Numbered from the stretch's first letter, positions 1 through 12,234 are shown. The stretch: 64,000 nt of DNA from Macrolepiota albuminosa (GCA_027475525.1 JAMWFC010000082.1:3350115-3414114), one strand, 5' to 3'. Notes: generated by a model from the letters alone, not told the origin. Numbers and translations are program-made.

Positions 1-437
1 AAAGATTATAAAGCGTGTATGGGCATACGCAATAAATGACGAGAATATGACGCGTGTAACCGAAGTCAGACATCGTTTCCTTCGACAGGTATGTTTTGGG
101 CAGGATGGCAGTCGTGCTTTTGCAGATCTGATCACAGCAGTGGCAGCTAATATGGCTGAAAGAGCTGCTACACACTTTCGAAGGTTTTCCACAGCATGGG
201 GCCTCTCTATCGAGGGCAATATCGAAGGTATATGAGTCATAGGTAATGTACAAATTGTAGTCTATGCGAGCATGGCTGTTGAGTTGATGTGACCAAGTGT
301 GACACAGAGCCTGCACAGCCGCTCATGGACCGTGGGAATCAGCCTCAGGCTTCGTCGTCCTGACCTGAGGCTTAGACCGAGGACCTACGCTTTGTGGGGA
401 CTGGGTTCCCGAATAGGCCCTTAGTTGGGGGGGGGGT
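1..437. other. no recognised gene; short ORF only
   Basis: One short open frame lies at 47-235 on the plus strand (62 codons). It matches no family I know and has no strong start context, so I do not call it a gene. It could be the last exon of a gene cut by the window edge. An 8-bp inverted repeat (GCCTCAGG at 342-349, CCTGAGGC at 364-371) lies between it and the hairpins that follow. Confidence 0.3.
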
Positions 438-498
438 TTGGGGGCGAAGCCCCCAACGAGCTACAAAATTCGTGCCGAAGGCACGAATCGTAGCTCGT
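438..498. repeat. two adjacent hairpins with GAA loops
   Basis: 438-456 is a perfect 8-bp stem (TTGGGGGC / GCCCCCAA) with loop GAA. 456-498 is a two-step stem, ACGAGCTAC then ATTCGTGCC, with loop GAA, returning as GGCACGAAT and GTAGCTCGT. The second hairpin is perfect except for an AAA bulge opposite a single C. It lies 64 bp before the deaminase start. It could be a small foldback element or a cruciform-forming repeat; no target duplication was found. Confidence 0.6.
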
Positions 499-561
499 TA
501 TTAATTATGTCGTGGTCCGTGGATCCGTGGATCTGCACGTGCACATTTATCTTACATAATC

Positions 562-1878
562 ATGCCACCAAATCGAACTAGTCTCGCTCCAGACTCATGC
601 CCAATGTCCTCTACTTCAGAGCCCATCACACAAATTCAGTCTCATCTTGAGGAGGATTTGCACTTCTTGAAGAGGAGATTACCCTCGAAGCATTACCAAC
701 GCACGAATTCTCCTCTTAAGGCACGGCTACTCGACATAGTGGCTCTGTTTTTGGCCACTGGCGAATCAAGTCCCACTCTCGCCACATTCTGGTGGGAGAA
801 AGAAGCCAAACTCTACATAGCAAAGAGTCCACCCTCTGACAGTCAAAACGATGCCATCATCGCGAAAGCATTTTTTGACGACTTGAGACACGCTCAGGGC
901 TTCGAGAGTATGATCCCTTTTCTTGCCACGTATAGTCAGGCTAGCGTCAATAAGCGAATTCGTCATCTTCGGGACTCCCTGCAAATATCCCTGAATATGG
1001 CACGCAGAATATTCGACGAATCCGATGATACAGAAGACCCTCTCAATCGACTGAAGGACATTTTAACCTTCCAACCTCCATTTGCTTTCGATGATTCCGA
1101 AAACGCGATGAGCACTTTTAAGGAGCTTGTTGTAATCTCCCGAAGAGTGCTAGATGCCCACGATTCTGCCTTTTCTTCTAGGTTTTATGATGCAAGTGCT
1201 TGTCGTCTGCAACGACACCTTGACAAAATGGCCCAATATCTCCGTGTCGGAGTCCTCATTAAATTCTGGAAGAAGCGCGGTAAATATATCGACATCACAT
1301 GGGTTCCCGCTATCGGACTGGGTGGTACAGCTCGTACACTGAAAATGGGAACAATTATGAGTCGATACTCGACCGTGATTTCGGGGGAATTCGCTGCTAG
1401 TCCCGAAGAACTCAGAGACTACATAATGTGGGTTTCTGAGCCGATGCGATCCATCACAATCACTCCACACGTCCATGCAGAAGTTAGTTTGATTCTCTAC
1501 GTATCTGAGAATGTTGGTCTGCGACTTTTGCAGGATGAATTTGAACTGCTCATTGGGAGCAACAAGACCAGTTGTCTGGCATGTACATATTGGAGGAGGG
1601 AGTTCAATTCCGCTCTTGGTACGAATTGGGAAACCACTTGCACCTATGGCCAATTTGCTTATGAGACGATGTGGAAAATCATTTCGAGCAATTGCGTACC
1701 ACGCTCGGACTGGAGCATTCCTTGTGACGATAACGGTCTGCCTCTATGTGGTATCGATCTAGCTACACTTCGTCGTTGCTACGAAGCTGTGCTCACTTGC
1801 GTCCAAAGCGAAGTGAAAGTATTGTTTGACAAGGAGCTTGCCGCAGCTGATGAAAGAATCTATCACATGAGATTCTAA
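562..1878 (+). CDS. OTT_1508-like deaminase (cytidine-deaminase fold)
   Basis: Single-exon protein of 438 residues. The zinc-binding signature is visible: H305-A-E307, where His binds zinc and Glu is the proton shuttle, followed by C338-x2-C341 in the context SCLAC. Spacing and context fit the OTT_1508-like deaminases (Pfam PF14441), which are common in fungi, often in many copies. Their substrate in fungi is unknown; nucleic-acid or nucleotide deamination is inferred from the fold. Residues 1-300 are helical and family-specific with no further motif I can name. The frame is undamaged, unlike the transposon genes in this window. An internal Met at residue 15 is an alternative start. No neighbour suggests a pathway. 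Confidence 0.72.
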   Translation: MPPNRTSLAPDSCPMSSTSEPITQIQSHLEEDLHFLKRRLPSKHYQRTNSPLKARLLDIVALFLATGESSPTLATFWWEKEAKLYIAKSPPSDSQNDAIIAKAFFDDLRHAQGFESMIPFLATYSQASVNKRIRHLRDSLQISLNMARRIFDESDDTEDPLNRLKDILTFQPPFAFDDSENAMSTFKELVVISRRVLDAHDSAFSSRFYDASACRLQRHLDKMAQYLRVGVLIKFWKKRGKYIDITWVPAIGLGGTARTLKMGTIMSRYSTVISGEFAASPEELRDYIMWVSEPMRSITITPHVHAEVSLILYVSENVGLRLLQDEFELLIGSNKTSCLACTYWRREFNSALGTNWETTCTYGQFAYETMWKIISSNCVPRSDWSIPCDDNGLPLCGIDLATLRRCYEAVLTCVQSEVKVLFDKELAAADERIYHMRF

Positions 1879-4800
1879 TCCTACTAGACACAGATAGAAT
1901 TCGACAGATATGAAGGACAATTTTTCATCTCCAAGTTTTATGCCTTATTATTGTTGCTATGAGTATGTCTTAACCCATTGTTGTTGTCACACATTACATC
2001 GCATTAAATTGCAGTGTCCCAGAACATGAAAGTATATATTTTCCTCTATTTACTATGTGGCAGAAACGCACACCATGGGAGGTAGGTATAAACACACCTT
2101 CGGAGATTGCACAGGAAGTCATGGAAACCCGAATTCACCCACACTGTAAGCCGTACAGTTTCTGAGCTACACGACCAATAGAACAAGACCACGTTCTCTA
2201 TTCGTGACGATAAAATCTACTGACCAAGCAGTTGAAAACTGGAAGAGCTGGAAGAGTCTAAAAAGCGCACGAAAGAAAAGCAGAAGTAGTTTGTAAGTAA
2301 TCCTTTGAGCCATGACTTATATTCCGAGATCTAGAATAGATCGAGGTTTTTCTGTGCAACGGACTATGTGTGGGAAAAATGTCTTTGATTTTTGCCGTCA
2401 TATGACTATGTTTGTTCTCATTGCCATTACTTCCTTTGGGTAAGCATAGGAATAATGTCTTCACTTTTTACCATCATGTGATATGTACTGTTTGTATGTT
2501 CATCTGTACAGTTACATAGATGCATGAGAATAATGTCTTTGCTTTTTACCATCATGTAATACTACCATTCATCTGTATGGTTACTTAGTAAGCAGTAGAC
2601 TAGGTATGCATGGGAATAATGTCTTCACTTTTTAATGCCATGTAATCCATATTGTTACTATGTTAATATTTGATATCTACCTATGCTAGAATGTAGCTAT
2701 GGTTGTATCTGTTTTAACATGTTTTCTGCACCCACTCAGTCTGTAAGGCTGCAATCAATCAATGCTTTATTTAGCTGACATTCTTTCCTTGCCAGATATA
2801 TTGGATGTCCAGTCGACCTATAAATTCAGCAGTCTCTACCAAAGAGACATATTTTGTTGAGTAATTGCAAGTCTTTCTATGTCCTGCCTAGTACAGGCAT
2901 TTAGATCACAGATGATGGCTGCCACATGAAAAATCATATATCGGAGCTGATATGTGCATTATGAATTATAGTTTCTCAGTTGCCTTCTATGGAGAGTGAG
3001 CTCCAAATACCAAGGCTAAAATACCCCTTGAAAGATTTGGCATATTGCCACTATCCAATGAATACCTATTGTCACTTGATAGATCTTTTATCCTGCACAA
3101 TAGAGATATAGCAACAAATCATTGATTTACTCGATGATGGCAATTACTGAATTTGACATTCTGCCATATGACAAGTTGTCATTACAACCAATCATTAATA
3201 TGCCACAGCTTAAGATGGAGCAACAATGGGCTATGCTCAAAGCTAAATATTCCTATTCAGACTCTTCTAACAGTGATTTGGATTTCCATATACTTACTTC
3301 AGACTCTGACTCCAAATCATATGCATTTTCTTATGGTCATCCACCATTGCTGTTTCTCTATCCCTCATCAATGTGTTTGTGACAAATCCAAGTTGCCACC
3401 ACCATGTCATTGACATGATGATTTTAAGTATCTCCTCGCCTAAGCAGAGGTATTTATATGTTTTGTTCTTCCAAACCAAGGTGCATACTACACAATTTGA
3501 TGTCTCTTCCACTCTGAGCTTCTTCATGCCATCCCTTTATTTTGTCCTCTATGTCCTTCTCTGCTCCCTTGTGTGCCCATTCATGTTGCTCCTCTTTCTA
3601 AGTATGATGCCAGAAATGACTTGTCATGCTATGACACTTCCCAACAAGACATTCAGTGTTTAAGCAGCTGTTGTGCATTTAGAGTGCTTCTAGGATGCTA
3701 TTTCCTCCAGACATGGGATAAATAGTGGCACATCAGCATAATGATGTGTGCAAAGCAGGTGGTAGTGCCATGGGAGGTGCAGAGGTGGGACAAGACTTGA
3801 TCAATAACGTTTTCAAATAATGATGTTATGGACTTTAACATTTTCAAATGCTATTATGGACTGAGGTTTTGTTATTTGCACTAGCAAGACATATGTTCAA
3901 AAATACACAACACATTCTTTTATTCTTGATTTACTACTACATGGAGCACTACTGTAAGATCTTATTGTGGTGTCCTCATATATCCTTCCACTACCCCTCT
4001 GGGATCAAGATGTGCACCATGACTCATCAGAGGATTCTCCAGGTGATGGAAAGGTACTCAGATGTGCTGTATCATATCATATTCACTCATCTTGTTTTTT
4101 TTGTATATTTTGACCTCTTGGTTTGCTTGTTCATTGACCTTGAGTCAGGAGCTATACACATCATGACAACTGGAAACATCTCACAATGAAAGCTTTTGAT
4201 GGGTGAGGGATTCTTGTCACTGCATTCCATACTTGTGAAAATCAACAGCTTGATGAAGTTTGAACTTACTCAGATGCTTTGAAAGAGGTTGAGTGCAATG
4301 GAAAGCTCATTGTCATTGTCATCAAACATATAGTATGCTGCAAGCCTAACAAGCCTGATTTCACTTCATATGGAAAGGATTGTGTATGTAAAGTGATTTT
4401 GACCTTCAAACTTGCTCAATCTTCTGTGCAGTGCAGCAACGTAACAATACCTTGTTAAGTAGATCTGGGCATAGTCAAGGCCAATATTTTCATGCTTGAC
4501 TAGAGGTATGTTCACTTGCTACATGTCAAAAACCTCTTATTAAATATTCTATTTCTAGTCCTTTTTATTGTAGTCAGTAGAATAGCTATTTATCTATTCT
4601 ATACCTGTAGCTGGATATCAAGACTAAACACATGCTTTTTTTTTCTGCATATGACTGTAGCTTGGTGTCCTCTGTCATTGGAGCCTTAGTTGCAATTCTC
4701 ATGAGGAACATTGAATGGTACATTGTCTTTGCTCTATTGTCAGTAAAGCTCTTATTGATTAAACATCTTTAGTGTAACAGTTTCATAATATTAGTAGAAG

Positions 4801-5194
4801 ACCTATTATTAATCAGTCAACCATTTATATTTTTGTATATAATGTCTTTATACCAACCTGGATTGTCAACATTCAGACTAAGCTTTATTGCCAATAGGTA
4901 AAAGGAGTCCAAAACACCTTAATTAGTAGCATAGTATCACAATTTGTTATTCTTCTACACTGTTTAATACTTCAATTTCTGATTGTGATAATGTAGGCTT
5001 ATATAATGATCATTAAATACAATTGATTATTAGCATGTCCAAGTCATCCAATCACTTATAATATCCACAATAAAAAATTATTTATATCACAATGTCCTGA
5101 TATAGAGTCTGTTAGTCCAACTGTAGTACACTATCTACAAAGTTTGACCATATATAGTACAACATATACAATGTACAAAATATAAAATTCAGGT
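1879..5194. other. AT-rich intergenic DNA
   Basis: No open frame here has recognisable family content. Short frames at 3122-3663 and 3848-4189 are compositionally AT-driven and lack motifs. The stretch holds one minisatellite-like repeat (2369-2660). The sequence is visibly richer in A/T than the nested transposons to the right, which suggests long neutral decay. Confidence 0.5.
2369..2660 (+). repeat. imperfect tandem repeat, about 77-86 bp period, four copies
   Basis: The phrase AATAATGTCTTCACTTTTTA and close variants recur after about 2371, 2450, 2529 and 2613, each followed by a version of CCATCATGTAAT. Copies differ by several substitutions and the spacing varies. This is therefore an old natural array, unlike the near-exact 77-bp duplications elsewhere in the window. 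Confidence 0.65.
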
Positions 5195-5208
5195 TTGGAA
5201 GCAAGAAA

Positions 5209-7080
5209 TTACAATATGAGCCTCCTGTCAACCTCAGGTCCCTCTTCTGTCTCTTCCATGGTCATTGTTGTTGCTGCTGTTGCCACTGCTACTCCACCTA
5301 TTATTGCTGCCATTATTGCTGCTTTACCTGCCTCTGCTATTGTCATTGCTTCTTCTAAAGTCAATACCACCATCACAATTATTTCATCCCATATTGGCAT
5401 AGGCTGGCTAGCATCTGCTGCCACTTCTATCCAAGTTCCTGGTATCACCACGTTCCTGCATCAGTGCACTGCCAACAAACCTCCCAACTAATTGATTCCT
5501 TGCATAAGCTCCGATGGGATATGCTGGGGTAGCCCTTGCTGGATAAGGACAAGCACTGAGAAACCCCTGTCCAACAACAGTTGGTACTCATGCACCCCTC
5601 CTAGACATGAAGATGTATTAGGTATATAGTATGAGATATAGAGTCACTTACATATAACATCTTTCTGGGTCAATGCCAACACATTCAACAGCCAGTTCCT
5701 CCTTTGTAAAATTCATAGCTGTGCTGCCTCCACTTGCCATATTGCCTGCCACACCTCCTCTATCTCCAATGCTTCAGGTGCTACATTGTCTGATCCTCAA
5801 TTCTTGATATGCTCCACTCACACCTGCAAACCAGCCATCTTTGATAGCCATGCATGCTATTAAAGTGGTGTTCCTATCTCCAAATGCTCTGTCTCTGTTG
5901 CAAATTGCCATGTTCTACTCTTTCTGCATGGCCTCCTGAGCATGCCATTCCCACAGAAAATCCTCTTGCATGTACTGCAACTGTAAGGTTATCTGGTGCT
6001 CAGTTGCCAGGGCCTCCTGCAAATGCTGGTACATCTTCTCATCAATAGATGGTTGGGCAGATATTGGAGGAATTTCACAGATATCCAATATGTCCAAGCT
6101 TGGAGACCTCTATGCATGCTTGTACCCCACTATCTTCACTGACTTGGTCAAAGCTCAGCACTTCCCCTTGTCCTGCTATAGAGAGGATGCATCCACACTT
6201 CCTTCTTGTGACAAACCCTCAGTCTGCACCTCAACTAACCACACAGCCTTTGATGAACTCTCAGACTATGCTCTACCTGACTCCACACCCTTCAACCTGG
6301 GCACATTACCTGCACTTGATGACTTTGTATTTGTATGTCCATGCATGCAATTAAATAATATTGAATCCAAATTTGTTGCCTCTCCAAAGTACAGCTCTGG
6401 TAATGCTTGATGCTTTTTCTTATCATGCTGAGTCATTGGCACTTCCTCCATCAATGAAGGCAAAGCTCTGTGCTTCCTTCCTCTTATCCCACTGTGTAGT
6501 CAACATCTTTGTCTTCCTTCCTCTTGATAAACTCCTAGCCAGTGCCCCATCTAACTCCTTAGCTCTCAATTTGTATGCACTGGCCAACTGGCCCAGCACT
6601 CAGGTCATGTCCTACTCCTGCTCTTTGCTCTGTAAGATGCTCTCCATGCCTTAGCCATGGAGCATTACTTGTGCCAGGCTTGACAAAAAACACAAATAGA
6701 GTTATCTCTGCGAGATTTTGCCACTGGCACCTTGAACTCATATGGCTCATCTTAACTTGAGCATAACAAGCACTGGTGATGGTTAGAATATGCAACCAGG
6801 CTAGGAAAACACTCACAGAACCCTTGTTCTGACACCACTTGAGGGTGGGAGGGCCACAATGCTAGTTTTGGCCTGCAGCAAATTGCTCTGATGTTACATC
6901 AGCTTGAGAAATCTGCTGTACTGCTAGAACTAGCCATACCAGATCAGGACTAAGACCAGGCTGTTTAATATATGTTGACAAGCTTACAGCAGGTGCTGAT
7001 TGAACTGAGCTGCTTAGGCTAGCCATCTGCATGCTCCTTTCCAGTGTCAATGAACTTGACTCTATAGATTGGGCTGCCAT
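5209..7080 (-). pseudogene. decayed coding region of unknown family
   Basis: Several minus-strand frames follow one another (about 6862-7080, 6559-6816, 6266-6463, 5915-6097, 5209-5451), broken by stops and frame changes. Between them coding-like stretches continue, for example a Gln/Glu-rich helical segment near 5915-6097 (LQEALATEHQITLQLQYMQ) and an Ala/Thr/Met-rich low-complexity segment near 5209-5451. I recognise no catalytic motif. A transposon accessory gene is possible but unproven. The state of decay is like that of the older elements to the right. Confidence 0.35.
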
Positions 7081-7692
7081 CTCTGGATGAGCATGCTAGG
7101 CAAGTATGCAGACCCGCTGAGAAATTACTTATGCTGCTGAAAAAGGTCTGCTATTCGCCACTTGTCCAGCTGGCACTTATATATTTCTCAGTGCTTCTTG
7201 TAATATAGCCATGAAGCAGTAGAGTTATTACTAAGCAGGAGTGGCATAGGCAATCTATTAAGAGTAGAGTAGCATGACATGGTCAAAAAAGGAGGAATAG
7301 TCAAAATATTTTCCTTATCTATTCTCTTGTCACAATGGCATCAAGCTTCTACTTCTATTACTGCTATAAAGACATAGCTACTGCCACATTGCTTAGATGA
7401 GTAAATAAAAATAAACACTGAGTTTTGTACATAAGTAACTATAAGAGCATTATGTTCAGACAAATAGTTTTAAGTCCTCTACAAAGTTCAGATATTTTTA
7501 GCTAATAGTTTCAATTGTATATTTGTTATTTGTACATCAAATAAAAGAAAAATTAAAGTTTGACTACAAAGCTCAAAAGCAATATAAATGTTGTTTCAAA
7601 GCCCATATCTCAAATGGTACAATAGATTACCAATCCCATCAAGGATCAATTTTACAATGCTTGGCATTCAGCTGATCTGTATAGAACATCAT
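7081..7692. other. AT-rich spacer
   Basis: I see no gene, RNA or repeat structure here. Its last five bases (ATCAT, 7688-7692) are the left target-site duplicate of the solo LTR that follows. Confidence 0.5.
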
Positions 7693-8518
7693 TGTCAGGT
7701 TCCACTGAGTCGGGGGCTTTCCGGGAAAGCAACGCCCTTACAATGCGGACTTGACCTATGAGTACTCGGGTGTCTGGAACTCTGGGGCTAGGACTCCGGG
7801 GTTCAAGACAGAGACAGGGGTAATCCCGGGAGAGGGGACTAAGTTCAGGAGTTTTGGGTGGAGAGAAGCTGAGGGTTGGAAGGGGGTCGAGTCGTGAACC
7901 GGAGGTTCTAAGACGAGACCAAGTTAGTAACTTAAGAGAGAGAAGCTGAGGGTTGGAAGGGGGTCGAGTCGTGAACCGGAGGTTCTAAGACGAGACCAAG
8001 TTAGTAACTTAAGAGTTGCAAAGTGTGTACCAAACTTAGAGCACGCAAATACTCAGGTGTGCCAGTCGAAGCGTACCAATCAAGGCGTACCAGTCAAGCA
8101 AGAGGGCACGCAATAACCAAAGTAATATCAAGACTAGTGAATACAGCGGAGAACTATACTATAAGTACTACGGGGTCGTGTCTCGGGGTTCCAGGATGTC
8201 TGGGATGAGTTCCGGGGGCCATTGAGTAGCGGTCAGGGACTGTATACCGGGATTGTGCGTGTGGGGACGCACAATCAATTGGCGTGGAGGGAGTTATGAT
8301 GCGTGGTGCGTGATGCGTGATGGCCGGATGCGAGCCACGTGATCTGATTGTTGATGGCGGTTGATCCTGGGGTCCGTGATGCAGGGGTCCTGGGGGGCTG
8401 GCTGATGGCGGCGTCGGCAGCTGTGGGGGCGGGGTGCATTGTGGGATTGACAAAAGAGGTTCCCGGATGGGGCTCCAGGGGTGTCCCGGGGAGGTTCCGG
8501 GGGGGAGGGGTCGTGACA
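7693..8518 (+). mobile_element. solo LTR, family C, copy 1
   Basis: It starts TGTCAGGTTCC, ends GGTCGTGACA, and is flanked on both sides by the 5-bp duplication ATCAT (7688-7692 and 8519-8523). The termini are themselves inverted (TGTCA/TGACA). The same sequence recurs at 22818-23655 and 60395-61225, each with its own 5-bp duplication, which identifies an LTR rather than a MITE. No internal region of this retroelement is present in the window. A 77-bp duplication at 7861-8015 lies inside it, so the true length is about 750 bp. Confidence 0.9.
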
Positions 8519-8691
8519 ATCATCACTAAATAGATCCAGCTGATTGGCATGTGTCTAAATGCCAATTTTACTATGCATCTCCTAATATTTGGAGTTTTGG
8601 ACCCCTTTTGCAAGTATTCACTCATTCAGAAATAAATAAATAAATATACAATATATTAGTTGTTTAAGTCTGTTGTTGTAGCTGTGTATCA

Positions 8692-8837
8692 TTTGAATAT
8701 ATGACTGTTGCACAGCCACTAAAATTGTGAAACTACATTCTTATGTTATATATTCAATTATTTATTTAAAATATAGCAATAGCATATACATTGTAATTTT
8801 ATGTATCTAGTGGCTGTGTAGCAACTGTATATTCAAA
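8692..8837. repeat. MITE-like inverted repeat, 146 bp
   Basis: The left arm beginning TTTGAATATATGACTGTTG and the right arm ending CAACTGTATATTCAAA are imperfect inverted copies of about 30 bp, both including CACAGCCACTA or its complement. The centre is AT-rich. I found no clear target duplication. It lies in otherwise featureless AT-rich DNA (8519-8995). Confidence 0.55.
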
Positions 8838-8995
8838 CAATATATAGCTATCAGAGATCAGATCCAACACTTGATTTCTAGCTTAGTTGCATCTTAACAA
8901 GCCTTTTCTATTATAATCACCTTATTGTTCAAAATCTTTCTTTATATATTTCAAATAGTAGATTTTGCTCATGGTGGTGGCAATTTTTCCTTACT

Positions 8996-9095
8996 NNNNN
9001 NNNNNNNNNNNNNNNNNNNNNNNNNNNNNNNNNNNNNNNNNNNNNNNNNNNNNNNNNNNNNNNNNNNNNNNNNNNNNNNNNNNNNNNNNNNNNNN
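8996..9095. other. assembly gap of 100 N
   Basis: Exactly 100 N, the usual placeholder for a gap of unknown size. To its right KDZ-1 starts in the middle of accessory gene B; to its left is unrelated AT-rich DNA. The left end of KDZ-1, including its terminal repeat and gene A, is therefore missing, and the join may not be real. Confidence 0.95.
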
Positions 9096-9582
9096 CACCC
9101 AACAACAGTCCAACTCAACATGCCCATTTCTCTAAATTGAAGCACATCTGCATCATCCACACGCTTCAAACCATGCTTTTGGGCCTTCCTGTAGAGACAA
9201 TGATTAGAAAGCAGAATCAAGCGGACAGATGTACAATGAATAGAGAACGGATAGAGGACAGATGGAGTACCAACTTGCACTGAATTTCTGGCGGATTTCC
9301 TTTTTTGCTCCATTCTGCCGCCATCTTCCGTAAACGACTTTCCTCCTGCAGTGTAAGTTGATGCATAACATTTTTGACAGCCACATTATATTGTGCAAAT
9401 GCATCCAATCCCAAGGCATTGTGATCCTTACCCCTCAACAAGTTCTGGATCCACTCATCTTTTCTTTGGTAAAAATATTGGTTCAGGCGGTTGCAGAAGG
9501 GCAGACATTTTGTAGACAATATAATTTCTGCAACCACACAGTTCTCAAGCAAAGGATCACATGATAAAATATACATTTCCAT
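9096..9582 (-). pseudogene. KDZ-1 accessory gene B, 5' fragment
   Basis: Minus-strand copy of the first exons of gene B (compare 38215-38702 in KDZ-2). It includes the helical segment with NVAVKNVMHQLT, but runs into the assembly gap. The first intron donor has changed from GTTAGT to GTTGGT. It is transcribed away from the transposase gene, as in KDZ-2. Function unknown; see gene B at 38215-40094. Confidence 0.7.
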
Positions 9583-9672
9583 TCACTGTTTCTGTTCACT
9601 GTCCATTGCGTTTGTCATCGACGGATAGGGTCCACTATCTGCTGATATCTAGCCCATCCAAATTGGGGCATA

Positions 9673-12061
9673 TTGCCAATATCAATGAGTGGTCTCATTA
9701 GATCTCCGGTACAATGGCTAGGTCCTGGCCATAGATATTTGATCATAAACCTGAACTCTCTGAAGAAATGCAAGCAATCAAAAACAACAGTCATCAGGCA
9801 AACGGACCTCATCCTGTTTGCTGAGGAAAGGACACAACTCACTCAGAACACACGAGGGTTGCCAGTCCTCATAACACAACGGCTACCACTGGGTCCCGTT
9901 TCAATTGTAACTGGTGCACCACCTGCGGCATTTCCGGATGATGATAACTTTGCACACTTGGACAATTATCCAACGGTAGATGATGTAGATGATACAATGC
10001 CCGTATCCATAAGGCATGTAAAGATGATTTGAATGTATGCTATTATTGAGAGCAAATTATTCAAGTTCATACATAGACACAAGCAGATTATCTTAACAAC
10101 TTCATCAACTATGTTCCGCAGTTGCTCAATAGATTGCTTGGTCATGAATCAATGGATGACGTTACTGATTGCCTTGCTTGTCCTGACCATTACCTGGCAC
10201 GATGGCGATGCCGTGATTGCGTTGGGTCAAGAATATTCTGTCGCGGATGTTTCCGCCGCACGCACCTCTCCAACCCGTTTCACCGACCTGAAGTATGGAA
10301 TGGTAGGTATTTCCAACCGATGAATATGTCAGATACTGGGGGGTATTTCTATATCCAACACAATTCATTGCATGCAAACTGTCATCAAGGGAAGGTCAGA
10401 GTCAGGGCTCTTGAGGACCACAAGCAGCAAAAGGATATTCAGGAGCAAGAGCTTATACGACTCGAATATCAACTGGATGTTGAACTTCCATCAGCGGATA
10501 GCGACCCAGGACATCTGGCAGCGCATCTGTCCATGACTTCAGATTTCCTGGGCAGACTTCAGGATGCCAGCCTTGATCAAATCATGGAAGAGGAAGAGCA
10601 ACAGGAACCAGAGAATAATGTGCCAATAGAAGATATTCCAGAAGATTGCCCAGCTACAAACAGGTTCCGTATGGACAGATATGATTGCTTTGGGAATCCA
10701 ATACAACGGATTGTTCACACAACTGGAGTACACTACATTACTGTCATTTCATGTGAGTGTTCTGGGATGGATGTCTTGGTGGAGGATACCATCTGCTCGC
10801 AGCTGGTCCCCAGTACATTTGATCGGACACAAACATATTTTACAATGGCTATGCTAGACAACTTCCATCTGACAAATCTAGAGTGCAAAGCATCTGCCTA
10901 CCAGTACTGGCAGAAAATTGCAAGAATAACTTCCCCAATTGCATCTTCTGGTGAGGTAGATAACCTTTACTGCGAGCTATGATGAATTTCTTGTTCATGG
11001 CAGTGGCTGAAGAAGTTGAAGTGGGCAGGCTTTGGACATGATGAATCAAGGCATCCCATGGCACCGGACTGTGATGAACTTGCAATATTCTGTCCAACTT
11101 GCCCCCAACCAGGAGTCAATCTTCCATCCAACTAGGAAGAAGATCCTGTCCGGTGGAAGTTCAATTGTTCTTTAATGATGGACGGCAACTTCAAGGCAGA
11201 TCATGTCTGACATTCTAATCCTGCTCATGATGTGTAGCATTCAGAAGGTGGTGGTATGATGGCCAGGAAGGATGAGCTCACCCACTATCCCAAGCATGCA
11301 AAGGAACAGCCAATGATGAGTGACATTCTTTAACTCTACCTATCTGCCGTCTGCTCATCAATTCAATCCTGTTCATTGGCTGTCTGCTGGACCTCCGTCT
11401 GTCCAGGGAGCAGCTTGTGAAAACACATTCAAAGCTATTGAAAAGGCCCTGATGATAAACAAGTCATGCGACATTACTGGTATTGTTGCAATAGCATGTA
11501 CATGGCACGGCTGCTTTGCTCCTAATAGTGTAACAAACTTGACCCATGGTGAAGGCCAGGTTTACACAGACTTTTCCATCACACGGGCAGTTAAGACAAC
11601 CAACATGGATGGGATTCAGCATCTCCTACTGGTATATGACATAGCATGCCAGTGGTGTGTCAAATTTTCTGAACGGCTTGCCTGGATGGGATTCAGCATC
11701 TCCTACTAGTATATGACATAGCATGCCAGTGGTGTGTCAAATTTTCTGAACGGCTTGCTGAGACCAGAGAAGTCCTGCCAGATAATCTACTTGTGGACTT
11801 TGCAATAGGACTTCTTCATGTCCATGGGCATAAGGAGGATTGTTTTTTCTGCTTTGTCCCGTCCTTCATTCCCGGGGCCGGTCATTTGGCTGGGGAGATA
11901 ATTGAAAGTCTCTGGTCTACACTAAATGAAGTCTCACAGATGGCCCATACGGCTACCTTGGCACATCGGGCAGAAATCCTTGATGATCACATGTGTGACT
12001 CAAACTGGAAGAAGCTGCTTGACATGGTTCCATTCCTATGTCAAAAGTACAGGACTGCTGT
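9673..12061 (+). pseudogene. KDZ-1 transposase, 5' part (CxC2 domain and DDE core)
   Basis: Exon 1 runs to 10017; a 59-bp intron (10018-10076) is followed by the exon that begins TQADYLNNF and carries the CxC2 cysteine cluster (CLAC, WRCRDC, CRGC). The catalytic blocks MMDGNF, YDIACQW and EIIESLW are all recognisable. Damage relative to KDZ-2: tandem TGA codons at about 10980, TAG at about 11133, TGA at about 11207, TAG at about 11234, and loss of the second intron donor (GTGAGT to ATGAGT, about 11316). A 77-bp duplication (11606-11759) is probably an assembly artefact. Gypsy-1 enters at 12062; the gene resumes at 26507. Confidence 0.85.
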
Positions 12062-12234
12062 TGTAACCTTGGGTTACACTTTAGAACTATCTGTGTGTAT
12101 CACACAGTGCTAAATCAGACTGCAATATTGGATTTGACTAGTACTTAGTGTGAAAACAAGATGTTGTCTTACGTAATACTATAGTAAATGATTATAGCGT
12201 CGTTGACACTATTAACATGGTCAACTCCGTTATA
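12062..12234 (-). repeat. Gypsy-1 3' LTR (173 bp)
   Basis: Direct repeat of 26329-26501, equal in length and differing by scattered transitions, for example TTACA to TTATA at the inner end. It lies against the target duplicate GCTGT at 12057-12061. Confidence 0.9.

Noticed and set aside
3122..4189. Several frames of 70-113 codons
   Set aside because: AT-driven, overlapping frames without motifs, splice support or homologous copies in the window.
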